Assembly (NCBI GenBank): GCA_916700875.1
Contig: CAKAKS010000032.1
Coordinates: 18,219,629 to 18,283,628, forward strand
Source of the DNA: Sebastes aleutianus
Lineage: Eukaryota; Chordata; Actinopteri; Perciformes; Sebastidae
Length of the DNA stretch: 64,000 nucleotides
Direction: 5' to 3'
Position 1 is the first letter of the stretch. Each line of letters opens with the position of its first letter. Both the position numbers and the translations under genes were made by a program. Under the pieces are notes generated by a model. That model was not told where the DNA came from. It ran no database searches and was given only the letters and a program-made list of their open reading frames with translations. Of the stretch, positions 1-11,582 are shown in pieces.

Positions 1-244
1 AGGTTTTGTATTTCACAAAAAAACAAAGATTATTGAAAAGGTCGGAAAATTATGTTTTTTCCTCTTACCTCTCCCATTATTCATCTCATGACGCCTCAGA
101 TTTATCTTGTGACTGTGTAGGTTGGCAACCACTGGACTGATCTACCTAACTGTATATAAAGTAATTAAAACTAGCGCCACCTTGACCAGCTATAACCATA
201 AAATGCTACTTACAAAATGATGCATACATATTAATGATCTAATA

Positions 245-1316
245 ACGCAGGCTGTTCTCATACACCGTTCGTAGCTATACCTACGAAAAGTAATGCACTG
301 TAATTCATATATATCCCACAAAATCAATTTGTATGTAATCCTCGTAGTTGTGAACCAGGAAGTATAAAGAGCAACACATTTTGCATAGGGAGGAGGTCGG
401 GGTGGTCAAAAAACACCAGACATTTGCTCATGAGACCGCTGTTTATGTCCCATGTGAAACCAGAAATCAACGTTGATTATTTGTCACGTATCTTCCGTAC
501 TTAAAGCTGAAGTAGGCGAGATTGGAGCAAATATGATTAAAAAAAGTTATTTTTATAAAACGGTCGATATCGTGACAGTAGTACATGAAACAGGTAACCT
601 GAAAAAAACCATGTGCCTCTGTGTCCTCCGGTGTCCTCTGGTGCTTCTAACGGCATCTGCAAGATTTCACTTACCGGAGGAAAACAACCAGTCAGAGCTG
701 ATCTGAGGTCTGCTGTCCAGCTGCCGTCTATGAGAGCCGGCTGTCAATCACTCGCGAACTCCGACCAAACGGTCAAACTAGGTTGCCCTGATCAAATATG
801 AATCAATATTATGTTACGTTGATGCTGATTTCTCACCTCAAATGTTTTCAGAATCATCTCGTAGTGCACGGTTTAGCTGTAAAATGAGAAAGTTTGTGAC
901 GCCGCCGTCATTGTGAAATCTGGTGAAGGAACGCCAAGTTCCGGTCACATGACCGGAGCACAGCCAATAGGAACACTCTCTCAATGAAATTACCTCTGAT
1001 TGGTCAAAGTCCCCCGTCACAGGCTAGATTTTCTAAAGCCTGAAAACAGAGCCATGAGGAGGAGCAGAAGTCTAGTTATCTCTCAGAGCACTTGAATTAC
1101 AATATGCTGAAAGGTTATTATGACATTTTTGCCCAATGATGCCTACTGCTACGCTGCTTCTGGAGTTATCTTAACCCAAACCACAATGTTTTCCTAAACT
1201 TAAGTAAGTAGTTTTGTTGCCTAAACCTAACCACATTCGTAGGAAAAAGCACAAAAAATTAGGAATAACTTTTCGTAAGATATTTTACAAACGGTTGTAT
1301 GAGGATACGTTGAATA
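245..1316. mobile_element. Family A element, copy 1, interrupted by a second element
   Basis: The parts 245-506 and about 1150-1316 match the continuous copy at 10927-11582: shared TCGTAGCTAYACCTACGAAA, CCAGGAAGTATAAAGAGCAA and the CCTAAACCTAACCA tract. The ends form weak inverted repeats around TCATACA. Between them sits unrelated sequence of about 640 bp (about 507-1150), beginning GCTGAAGTAGGCGAGATTGG and ending TTTTTGCCCAATGATGCC. I recognise this as a separate, very common fish element. Open frames in it are not genes. Confidence 0.65.
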
Positions 1317-3288
1317 ATGTAATTTATGATAATTGGCTATATCAGTCACACGATACATTTTACTGCAGAACAAGTCATTTTACTTTAGATTGAACTTAAT
1401 TTTACTGATAATACTTAGGCTAATACTAAAACAGCTTTACCACACAGTACAGCTGTGCGTCACACAGCAAACCTTCTGGACACCTTCCAGTGCCTCCTCA
1501 ACCGTCGTCTCCAGTGTTCAACAGAGAGCGTTCGGTTTCAAGTGGCAGCCAGCGCTGGCATCCTGCGATGTGCCATAATCATTAACCACCCATAACGACT
1601 CCCCGTGTCTGTTTAACACTCAGGACAAGCTGGACAGGAAAGTCACTGAAATATACTCACGTTGCGTGGCATATCAAATGAAAGCATTATTAATCCAGTC
1701 AAGATACAGTGCACCGTCTCCACCTCTTATTGATTAGTCATTTGACTGTGGGCTATTCTAAGGTAGGATTTAGTTATCTCAGTATTGATTCCTGTTGTCA
1801 CTCAAGAGCTGGTTTCCAACGATTCCAACACCCCTACGTCTTAACTTTTTAACCCTCTATGATTAATCTGTGCAGGTCTGCCGCTGTCAGGGTCACTCAT
1901 CATTCAAATATGATACATTGCACCACCTCTGGATCAACAATTTCTCATTCAGAAATGAAAAGCATCTCCTTGAGAGTTCTTTTTTTTCTCTCACACACCT
2001 GGCTCTTCACTTGTACAGCAAAAGCCAGAAGCGTATTTGTATAAAAAGAGCAGACAGAGAGAGTGAGAGAGAGGGAGAAAAGGGGGCGATGCCATACCTG
2101 AGACAACAAATCCGGACACTCCTGCTACACCTAACAGAAACTAACATCCTCAGATCAGATCAGTGGAGAGTAAAACCTTTTGCCACTTGAATAATCCCGA
2201 GCATGTCAAACGACTCCAGATGCTAACAGAGTCTGACAGGCAGGAGTTGCTTTTGGCATTGTTATAAAATGGAATTAAAGCAAACAGCTCCCTCCCGAGT
2301 GTGTGTACACACAGACACACACACACAGGTTGATGCCCATCACACGCTGACACAGACACGCACATTCAGAGCATCTCCTACAGAAACATACTGTCTCGTA
2401 ACAATGCATATATGTGGAAAAATCCAAAAAAAGAAGAAGAGGAAAAGAAGAAGAAGAAGAAGAAGTCATGAGATTTCACAGTTTTGTAGTGAAATCGTAT
2501 GATGAGATGCTGCCAATAGTGAGTGTGACCCATTTTCCATAACCTGTACTCATTGTTCTGTGAGTGAAATGGAAGTGACAGATCTATTTTGGATGGGACA
2601 AGAATTGCATTCGCAGGGAACATTGATCAAAAAAAAGATCCTGCGAAAGACCCAACAGAAAAGTTCAGACATGCAGGAATCTGCAGCTTGAATTGACGGA
2701 CGTGGGATTTAAATTTGACAAAAAAAAGGGTTGTATATTGTTACAAAAAAAGGCATTCTTGTGTATCATTTCCGTATGAGAATAGCATAGTAAGTCTTTC
2801 CTAAAAAAAGGACTGCGGAAGCTTTGTTTGGAATTCATTTGAACTAAGAAAACGAATGAATTGTCCCATATACAAAAAGCTAAAGAGAGACTTTCATTTA
2901 AGATCCTGCTGTTACATAAGAAGCTTTTAAACTTGTTAGCAACATGCAACTCCCAGAGGGCCATGTGGACGTGTTTTCTGGACAAACACATCTAATAGTG
3001 TCTCTCAGAGTAGAGCAGAAAAGACAATTTGATTGTGAGACGGCAGCATCCAGGGTGTCTCTGCTGCCCTAATCAATGATTCATACAAAGACAACTGAGC
3101 CTGGAAATATCCCACATTTATAAAGAATATATCATGATGATGCATATTAAATTCATAGCTACATACTGTCATGGCATTTAAAAATGGTGAAAAATGTATT
3201 TGTTGATGGTTTATAGTTGACACATGATGATGAGTTTAATAAATAAAAAAAAAAGATGTGGGATGACAGTGGTAGTTTAAAGACCTAC
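1317..3288. other. No gene recognised
   Basis: AT-rich unique sequence, a GA-rich patch (2050-2085), a short CA tract (2308-2330) and the GAA tract. Small frames on both strands have no family match. If the minus-strand gene starting at 3289 is real, this is its first intron. Confidence 0.4.
2427..2466. repeat. (GAA)n-like purine tract
   Basis: AAAAAAGAAGAAGAGG followed by (AAG)n. Similar pyrimidine tracts of TTC type lie at 3640-3676 and 18338-18361; a (CT)n tract is at 11631-11652. Confidence 0.85.
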
Positions 3289-4250
3289 CTTGCAAAGCAT
3301 CAGGAATAATATAGCATTGGACATGCTGGAGGGGGACGCCTTTCCGTAGTGCACAGACATCCCTGGCAACTAAGGTGAAAGTCGACCCCTCTCATCCTTC
3401 GGCTGTGGAGGTGCACAGGATCCAGAGAGGGCAGGCTCGTCCAATTTTAGGGCTCTCGTTGGATGTCGTACCCTGCAGCGCTCCTCCAGCGTCTCCTCCC
3501 CGAATTTCATCTCACTAGTGGCCAAGTTCTAGCTGCCGTCACTTTCTCCTCCTCAGCCTTGTGAGAGCTGAAACTGTGCTGCCCACCTCCTCGCCGCTCT
3601 TCCTCCTCTTTCCTCTGTCTGTTTTGTTTGCCTCCCCACCTCTGCTTCTCCTCCTCTTCCTCTTCTTCTTCTCGTCTGTGAGGAAGGATGATGTCAAGTT
3701 GAAGAATGGAGTCAGTTGATGGGCAGATGGGGGTGGGAGGGTAACAAAGCTGTTTCATGTGAACATTTCCATCCTCCTTTTGTCTTTATTCCGCAAAGCT
3801 TTAAAAAAAAGAGAGATTTCAGTCTCCTCCTGCCAAGACGCCCCTCTGAAGCCTGATTAAAGGCTCATCTCCTCTATCAAACTTTTATACTGCTCTCAGC
3901 AATGTAAAACATGTTTAGCTGATGTCTTGGCTTTTTAAATGTTTCATGCTGAAATAAAAAAGGAAAACCCCTGCTGAAGTGGTGGAAGCCCCTGCTTTCT
4001 CTACATGATGTGTAATTCAACATACCTTTTCTTGCGCTCCAGTGGCTGAGCGTGTATCCCTAACTAACTGAGCAGAGCGAGAACGCTGGACGCCTATAAG
4101 AGAGAGACAGAGATAGAGAGAGAGAGCAAGGAGAGGAGAGGGGGGTGCTGTGAAGGAACCCGTCGCCTCGAACTGACGCTGTCGTGGTTGCTTTCGCTCC
4201 ACAGGCAAGAGGTATCCCCTGCTCCCTTTCTCCCGCGCATGTTAATGCAG
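3289..4250 (-). CDS. Putative 5' exons of an unrecognised minus-strand gene
   Basis: Read on the minus strand. Exon 2 spans about 3369-3289. It has a pyrimidine-rich acceptor (CTTTCACCTTAG) and an ATG at 3360-3358 with G at -3. The 24-codon frame begins MSVHYGKASPSS and ends ILFLMLCK, followed by a strong donor AAG|GTAGGT. Upstream, an exon ending at 4026 has donor AAAAG|GTATGT. Joining the two keeps one frame open (ending GAQEK, then LPGMSVHYG), so the upstream exon may be coding (a 60-codon frame from 4208) or 5'UTR. The stretch ILFLML could be part of a signal peptide or membrane segment. I do not recognise the protein, and later exons would lie left of the window or in 1-3288, where I found none. 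Both donors and the nearby X-box-like site support a real gene start, but two good donors can occur by chance. Confidence 0.3.
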
Positions 4251-4253
4251 CCA

Positions 4254-4270
4254 CGGTTGCCTGGCAACCG
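4254..4270. promoter_or_regulatory. X-box-like RFX site, 17-bp perfect palindrome
   Basis: CGGTTGCC-T-GGCAACCG is perfectly symmetric around position 4262. It fits the X-box consensus RYYNYY-N(1-3)-RRNRAC bound by RFX factors, with a one-base spacer. It lies just upstream, on the minus strand, of the candidate first exon ending at 4026, within about 150 bp of locally higher GC, and next to a long (GT)n tract. RFX sites are common in promoters of ciliary and neuronal genes. The match is seen in the sequence; the promoter role is inferred. Confidence 0.45.
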
Positions 4271-4417
4271 ACACAGGGGAGTCACACAGAGCCTGACGAC
4301 AAGAGGCATTTGTGACAGAGGCCGGGATGAGGGGCGAGGGTCTCCTCGGTATGTTTTTATGAAGATTTTGTGTGCGTGTTCATGTGAAATATGCCAAGCT
4401 GACCAGCCATCGGTCAA

Positions 4418-4426
4418 TGTGTGCAT

Positions 4427-4486
<60 letters not shown>
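4418..4486. repeat. (TG)n microsatellite
   Basis: Nearly pure TG dinucleotides, preceded by GCATGTGTGTTTG and followed by TTTGTCTTTC. A second tract of about 60 bp is at 4627-4690. The open frames crossing it (4094-4589) are low-complexity artefacts. Confidence 0.95.
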
Positions 4487-4487
<1 letters not shown>

Positions 4488-4626
4488 TCTTTCTTTGTTT
4501 GTCTTTCTGTGTTTGTGTGGATGAATGCTCCTGTCAAAGTTGGACAACCGTCAGTTAATGGGAGTGTGTGTGCAAGACAGAGTGAGTAGGTGTGCGCTTG
4601 AATTGTGTGTATTCATGCATAAGGTA

Positions 4627-4657
<31 letters not shown>

Positions 4658-4764
4658 TTAGGTGCGTGTTTGTGTGTGTGTGTGTGTGTGACAGAGACGT
4701 GAACAACTGTTTTAATGGATAAAGCCGGACAGACACTGTACGCATTAAAGTCCTGGTCAAACCA

Positions 4765-5180
4765 GCGCTGACTTCATTTCACTCCAATGGAATCACCATG
4801 ATTAGTGGATTTGCAAGTGCGGGCAAAGTAAACAGTAAAAGTAAACAGTAAAGTTCATCTTTTTGTGAAATCTGAAAAGCTGTATTGACGGTGTTGACCT
4901 TTGCGGGGACCGAGAGTCGGAGAGTCCTAAATGGAGGAAGCTGTCGTAGCTTATTAGATGTGTTGCACCATTCACTTAACTCATCTCTGTCGGAGTAAAA
5001 CAATTCCGCTGTTTATTTATTGTTTTTTTACTGTGTATTTATTGTTTTTTGGTCTTAGTGTTGTATTTAAGTGCCCTGTGTTTTTATGTGTGCTAAATGT
5101 ATGCATCCCGCTGCTGCATAACCAATTGCCCCACTGGGTAAAATAAAGTCATTGATTGATTGATAAAAAAAAAAAAAAAG
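4765..5180. repeat. Family H fragment followed by a retroelement-like 3' tail
   Basis: 4765-5010 matches 38300-38480 (TGGAATCRCYRYGATTAGTGG, then TTGACRGTGYTGACCTTTG). 5011-5180 ends CCCCACTGGGTAAAATAAAG, TTGATTGATTGAT and A15, which looks like the polyadenylated 3' tail of a LINE or SINE. Confidence 0.5.
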
Positions 5181-5196
5181 CAATGGTTTGTGGAGA

Positions 5197-5770
5197 GTTA
5201 TGATACCCCTTTTCCACCAAGGCAGTTCATGAGCCGGTTCGGGGAACCTCGAACCAGTTCAGCTCATTTCGACAGCAAAGGAACCTGCTCTTGGCCAGGA
5301 AAAATGGCTCCGCTGCAACACCAACACTAGGCTGGTCCAGAACCGCAAACTGCGTACATCACCAGCTGGGGCTGGTTATCGTGACCAACCATAACTTTGT
5401 GACCATAATTTTTAAAACCAAGAGCTTTTTTAGGGACCTAAAATCAAACCAGTGGTCCATGTAAGAGACAAACTGTCTCCTTGCACTGTGGTCCTCCACA
5501 GAAATTCAAAATATACCCGAGCATTGGAGACATAACCTGCTCGCAAAGCCATGAGCAACACTTTGTAAAGTGACGCTGTAGTCCGGCATTGTTGTGTTGT
5601 GCTTGAAGTTGGTGTTAGCGTTGCTAGGAAACCGGAGGCTTATACAGTGACGTGCTTGGAAGGTTTGCTAGTTGAACCAACTGCGAACTGACACCAACGA
5701 CAGCCCAGAGCCAGAACTAGGTTGAAGTTGATGGTACCAGTAAGCCTTTTGAGTGTGAACTTATCATCCC
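5197..5770. repeat. Dispersed fish repeat, possibly hAT-derived
   Basis: It begins ACCCCTTTTCCACCAAGGCA and contains GAGCCGGTTCGGGGAACC and further CCAGAACC words, as in fish hAT-N elements. The right end is not resolved. A following stretch, 5860-6030 (GTTAGCCAGCTTCAGC, TTCGCTGTACCACTTTC), resembles 39230-39350. Confidence 0.4.
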
Positions 5771-6030
5771 GTTAGCAACTCGGAGAGCTGATTGCTTTAT
5801 TTTCCCTCTTCATTAATCTTTTATTGAATAAAATGGTGTTAAATGATGATGCTATTGTGACTGACTTAGTGCTAGCCTGACCTAGCCTACCGAGTTAACA
5901 GTTAGCCAGCTTCAGCAACTCACCAACTTTGAGTGTATCCACTATATCACAAAGCTTCTAGAAACAAATATTTAGCAAAGATGCAAAGATTAATTTCGCT
6001 GTACCACTTTCTTGTGCGATCAGGCCTTAA

Positions 6031-7544
6031 GCCCAACTAATTTCAGAATCAGGCTGAATTTCTGCCATCGTCTGTCATTTGACATTCAGTTTTGGGGCGT
6101 TCAAAGAGCCTGAAAGGTTGTTTATAAGGTGTAGTTAACACACAAAGATTAATACATGTCAGCCTATAGCTAGGTGCAAGTGTGTGTGTGTGTGTGTCAG
6201 AGAACAACCGTCAGTCAACAAGACTGTCGTATGTGTGGACAAAGAAAGGTACTTGGTGTGTTCACAAGTCAGGTGTTTTCATGCATCAGATGAAAATGCG
6301 TGTGTTTGCATATCTGAGTTTCTTACATTCTTTTCACAAACACACGCGTCATTTCGTCGTCATGCACATTCATTTACAAAACTTCCTTATCTCGCCCTCG
6401 GAAATGCGAGGGAAATACGACACATCAGTGTCAGCGACGGGAGCGTGTAATGGATATATTGATCAAAGCTGAATAACCTCCGGGACATTTACTGTGCAAT
6501 CCGACACCAGGACAAACCCTCCCAGAGTCAACCGTCCCGTCCCATTCCTCTCCCTCCGACTCTGTTTTCTCACTTCACCTCTGCCAGAGGGAAGGACACA
6601 AGCTTTCAGTGTTTGAACTGCGAGCAAGCGAGAGAGAGACTTATCTCTCTGTCTTTTAGAAGAAATGACTCACCCAGGCCATGCCACCCATTTCTCATTT
6701 AAAGAAAAAAGCAGTTTCACTACTTGAATATTTATAGTTATTCATCAATTCACAATTGGGCCTTTGGCTTTCTGCAAGGGATATATCTTTCCAGTAAAGA
6801 GGACAGAATAAATGCTGCATCATAATGGGTTTTGTTATGACTTTTGGGGTTCCAGCTTGCTTGTGTTTTCATTACCACAGAAATTTTGTCTTCCTGTGTT
6901 TCTTTAAGCATTTTCCATTTCACTGATTCTTGAAGAAATATTAACAAAAGTAGTCTGATGTCACATTTAGATACCGGGTGATAAGGTTTATATTTCAGCA
7001 ATGCTGGTGAAAATTCAGAATCTGTGGTAGTGAAATTAAATAAAACCGTTTGGAAATAGATTTTCCTTTGAACAATATTTCATTATGTGGATGCGTTCGG
7101 CTGCTAATGGAAATGTTTAGAATGTGAAACAGCTGCCAACAAATTAGTTTAGGCTTGATGTTGCTTTGCGCACGAAATGACCCGGAATGGACAGCAATAA
7201 AAATGGAAATGTAAAGGAAACATTCCCTCCAAACTGAAACCACCGGTGTGCATAATTTTATTGCAGACTATCCATCCCTCTCTGCCTCGAGATTAACTAA
7301 CTTGGACTGTCGCTGCCTGCACGAGCATTTATAACAATTAATCAGGGTGTCCGTTAAATTTGTTCTTTGCCATCTGGTAACCGAATCACGGAGCGTTTCT
7401 TCTACTGCATGGTGATCATCCTTTGGCTCACATCAGTTTCCATTCAAACAAGCCAACATCAGTCTCAGCACATGGCTCAGGTATACCCTTTACTCTTTAT
7501 ACTGACCACAGAGTGTGCTTTATCCTATACTCGGTTGAATGTCC
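6031..7544. other. No gene recognised
   Basis: A 20-bp TG run at 6179-6198, otherwise unique-looking sequence. Several 60-96 codon frames lack recognisable domains. Confidence 0.4.
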
Positions 7545-7690
7545 AATTATTAAAGCTGCATTAATCAATATTTTTATGTTAACAATGGATCAACTCACCA
7601 TGTGTAATGTGAAAGGGGTTGTTCGTTGTGATGAACCTGAAGAGAATTATCACTGTGGAGTTGTTTCCCATAGCTCTACGAAACATTTTA
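7545..7690. repeat. Family C fragment
   Basis: It contains TTAAAGCTGCATTAATCAATA and then GTTGTGATGAACCTGAAGAG with AATTATCAC, matching the left part of the C segment at 50885. Confidence 0.5.
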
Positions 7691-7699
7691 GCTAATTGT

Positions 7700-8195
7700 T
7701 TTGGTTCAACAGCCCTGGATCATAGAATACGCTTCTCCACTTCCTTCCAAAGTACCAACATATCCCAGATGCGGGAGCTGCAATCTTGAGATTTTGACGT
7801 AATTTGGAGCCAGAGTCTGCGCAGTAGTGATCGGGGAGCTGGAGCCGCGGTATCGAGGTCCACACACCCACCCGAGCCAATCACGAGCCGAGCACGGCCG
7901 CAGCTTGTTAGCATGAGCCACCTAGCTGCTACGTTAGCAAAATAACTGTTTGGCTAGAAAGACACACCAACTAACCAACTGTCAATCACAGCTGTAAATC
8001 ATGATGTCACACACCCTTTTTATAGCATCAAATAACTAATTTTAATAACTAGTTTTGCCCATGTCCCATCCGCTTACATGGAGGGGGCGGGATTTATGAC
8101 ATGTACTGCAGCCAGCCACCAGGGGGCGATCAAGATGTTTTGCCTTCACTAATAAGGAGCTGTCATATCGTCCATCTTTATACACAGTCTATGCC
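7700..8195. repeat. Dispersed repeat of fish type
   Basis: It has AATCTTGAGATTTTGACG, GGGGGCGGGATTTATGACAT and CCAGGGGGCGATCAAGATG and ends CCATCTTTATACACAGTCTATG, a tail I recognise from teleost interspersed repeats. Three overlapping minus-strand frames (7692-7921) are chance openings in GC-richer sequence. Confidence 0.5.
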
Positions 8196-10356
8196 CTGGA
8201 TGTGTAAATAGCTTTTTAGCCAAAACAATTTATAAAATGATGTTAATGTCACAGTAGGTTTACAGTTTGCTCAGCTGCTAACAATCAATTAATTCAAGCT
8301 TAACCTTATAAATATGAATTGGTTTCAATGTTCTAGTTGGAAAAAAAAAACACACCTAGAGGTGATATTGGCAGAGGGTATTACAGAAATAACTTTCATG
8401 TAAAGTAAGCTAAAAAAGAGCGCTGAGAGGGTGTCAGATTTCAAACTCTGAAAGCCTTGAGTTTACTTTAATTAATTTCAAAGGGTAAGCTACTCTAGCA
8501 CACCTTTCATGAGGTAGATCTAAGGACACGAAGGCCTTTACTGCAAATTGGGGTGAGAGAAAATCTCATCCACACAAACTCCAGGTATTAGTGTTTTGTT
8601 TTAGATTCAAGGGTAAAGCTAATGGAATCTGAGGGTCTTCGCAATTCGGATTAGCAAAGAAGTAATCGGCAATTAATGCCTCTGGTTTTCCTCATCACAT
8701 CTGCTCTGTTTAGTTTGTTTGTATTCGCTCGTTCAACCTGTGCTTTCTAATTTGTCCTTCAGAGAACGCAGCTCAGTAATGCCACCTCATTAATTCTTGA
8801 GAAGCCAGAGAGTCGTGCCCCGTACGAACAAAGTTAAACAAACACTGCACTCATAACCCTGAACTTCTGTTGATTTCAGAAGAAATGTAGGCTATGAAGT
8901 TGAGTCCACTAAACCTCTTATTGGTGTCGGAAAACCTTAAAGAAACATCAAACACTATCTGAAGGTCTGAGAAACCACAAAGCGTTAGTCTTGAAAGAAA
9001 GCTGTCTAGACATCTCCACAAGACTTCAATCTTCACGCAGGCATTTTTCCTTTTTTTGTGGGGCTAAAGAGACATGGCTGAAAGTTAAGTGGGATCCTAA
9101 GAGTGGTTGTACGAGGCTAAGGAGTAAGGCAGTGTCACGGCTACCATTAATCCTAATTAGCGGAGAACATGACAGCAGCGGTGTCCTCCAGTCAGAGAGC
9201 CAGACGGCTAGTCCTGTTTCTGTCACTAATAGAGATGCTAAGGCAAGGGAAATAAAAAGATTCAAACTTTGAAAGATGTTTCATTCCTTCATTCTCTCTG
9301 GGAAAGATGGATGGGTGATGAGCAGAAGCAAGACAATGTAAAAGCATTCCTGTTGATCCTGTAGTAATGGGATCCTAGTAACTTCAAATTGGCGCTGTGT
9401 GTGGCTTGAAGAATGTAAAACAACAAGAAAAGCCATTAAAGATTGATCTGAAAGTTTTGTGATGTGTGTTTTCTTCTGCTTTGGTGCTCAAGGGGCTTAA
9501 AGTCTGATAGAATGAAAAAATGAAAAACGCTTGACCTACAGAAAAAAGCTAAATCACTTAGAAATAGTTGTAGTAATGCTTTTAGGCTTGATTGGTCAAA
9601 GCCTGCTGCGGGCCAACATAAGACTTGGCTTCCTATTGGCATTTTCATTCAATTATTTCATTGTGGAGCTTCATAATCAAATAAGATCCTATATGTTCAT
9701 TGGAAGTCTGATTTGACCCCTACTTCAAGATTTTAGCAGTCTTCCACATATGGCTTTGGATATAGAATTATGTATTGCATTTAAAATGATGGATGGGAGA
9801 TAAATTAGTGCTCATATTGTGATTAGGAATGTAATATTTCAAAATGAATGAAAGATTAATGCTCGAGCTGGAAGGCTCCCATAAATTTAATTTACTTAGT
9901 TGTTCAATGCATTTTATTACATATTTAAATTATGTGTTTTTGTGACAGATGTGGTATCAGAGGGGGCATAGTCGTGACTTGTTTAACATATAATTTGGGA
10001 TTACAAGCACTTTGTTTCTTTGTAAAACGCTAATGTGTTACTCCAAAGGCCGAGGCACAGATCATTGGTTCATCACTGGTTCTTGTTTTAAAACAAATCC
10101 GCCAAAGAAACATTTTCAACCAACGCGTGGAGCTAACGTTAGATAAAATCTGCCTAAAACAGTTGGAGCACTTTTCGTCCATGTTAAAAAAGTTTGAATC
10201 GGCACAAAGTCTGTTTTAAAGCTGTTCTGGAGCTTTGGATCGAATCACATGATCTTCCTCAGAAAAATTAAAATCTACAAATCCATATTATTGGGCAAAC
10301 GCCATCTGCCCAGGAAGACCGTGTTATATATTTTGTATTTAAAATCGTAGACTATT
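8196..10356. other. No gene recognised
   Basis: Unique AT-rich sequence; no exon with both splice sites and a recognisable peptide. Confidence 0.4.
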
Positions 10357-10837
10357 CAGGGTTCAATGTTAATGTTTTGGGATTTTTTCAATTGCACTGT
10401 CGGGCCCAAAGTCAATGTTTACTTGCCCCTATACAAATTGTTTTATTTATTAATGGTTATCAAATAACAACAAAGACTAGGTAATTGTCATGTTTAATCT
10501 AGATCCAAGTAAATTAATCAGGAGTTTTGTGCACATCTTCTAACGCCACCCAACTAAACTCCTGTTTCCAGGAAAATTGAAATGCTGGCTTGCACTTCAG
10601 CTCATAAACTTTGTCTTTGCCTGCCGCTATTTTCACACGAGTGCCCGATCCGTACTGCACATGTGCAACTCTCAACAGAGATGAGAAGGAAGCGATATGG
10701 CTCACTCTTTTGCTACTTCCATCATCAGCTCCAGATAAAACTATGTGTTTAATTATTTTTTGATCAGGCAAGTGAGTTGCTAAATTTACCAGCCCGACTT
10801 GCCCTGGACAAGCGGGCAATCCTTATTGTTGAGCCCT
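10357..10837. mobile_element. hAT-like element with imperfect TIRs
   Basis: It starts CAGGGTTCAATGTTAATG and ends CCTTATTGTTGAGCCCT; the complement of the right end reads AGGGCTCAACAATAA. A 101-codon minus-strand frame (10819-10514) fills much of it. The segment FSWKQEFSWV faintly recalls the W-x-x-x-F-x-W motif near the N terminus of hAT-derived proteins, but this is weak. No clear TSD is seen. Confidence 0.5.
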
Positions 10838-10926
10838 ATTTGAAGGTCAAGAATAAACAATATAATACTATATAAAGACAATATACTGTATATTGTGGTG
10901 AAAATAGAGAGGTTGACATGGCTTGA

Positions 10927-11582
10927 GACAGGCTGTTTTCATACATCGCTCGTAGCTACACCTACGAAAAAGAAATGCACTGTAATTTGTATATATCCCA
11001 CAAAATCAATTCATATATAATCCACATAACTGTGAACCAGGAAGTATAAAGAGCAACAAACGTTGTGTAGGGAGGAGGTTGGGGTGGATGGGTGGGTCAA
11101 AAGACACTGGACTTTCGCCCAGGAGACCGTGGTGTTTGTACCCCGTGTGAAACCAGAAGTCAATGTTTATTTATTTGTCTCTGTGTACTTAATTTACACC
11201 ACTTAAGGAGTTATTTTAACCCAAACAACAATCTTTTCCTAAACCTAACTAACTAGTTTTGTTGCCTAAACCTCACCAAGTTGATCTTTTCCTAAACCTA
11301 ACTAAGTTGTTTTTTCTCGTAACTTCTGTACTTCAGTTGCACCACTTCTGTTGCTATTTTAAACCAAACCACAATCTTTTCCTAAAACTTACTAATTAGT
11401 TTTGTTGCCTAAACCTAACCAAGTCGATCTTTTCCTAAACCTAACTAACTTTTATTTTGAAAAGACTGGAGCGGAAACGGACACATGCGTCACGTGTTGC
11501 TCGACATTTGTAGGAAAACGAGAAATGAGGGACAACTTTTTGTGAGAAATCATACGAACCGTTGTCTGAGGATACGTGCTTG
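10927..11582. mobile_element. Family A element, copy 2, uninterrupted
   Basis: Same ends as the copy at 245-1316. It contains two units of about 125 bp (11203-11335 and 11336-11460), each with AATCTTTTCCTAAACCTAAC and GTTTTGTTGCCTAAACCT. The right end (CGAACCGTTGTCTGAGGATACG) is an imperfect inverted match of the left. No coding frame. Confidence 0.65.

Noticed and set aside
4094..4589. Open frames of 133-147 codons on both strands
   Set aside because: They exist because of the (TG)n tract; the peptides are runs of His-Thr or Val-Cys with no domain.
10514..10819. 101-codon minus-strand frame as a host gene
   Set aside because: It lies wholly between the TIRs of a hAT-like element and has only a faint hAT-like motif.
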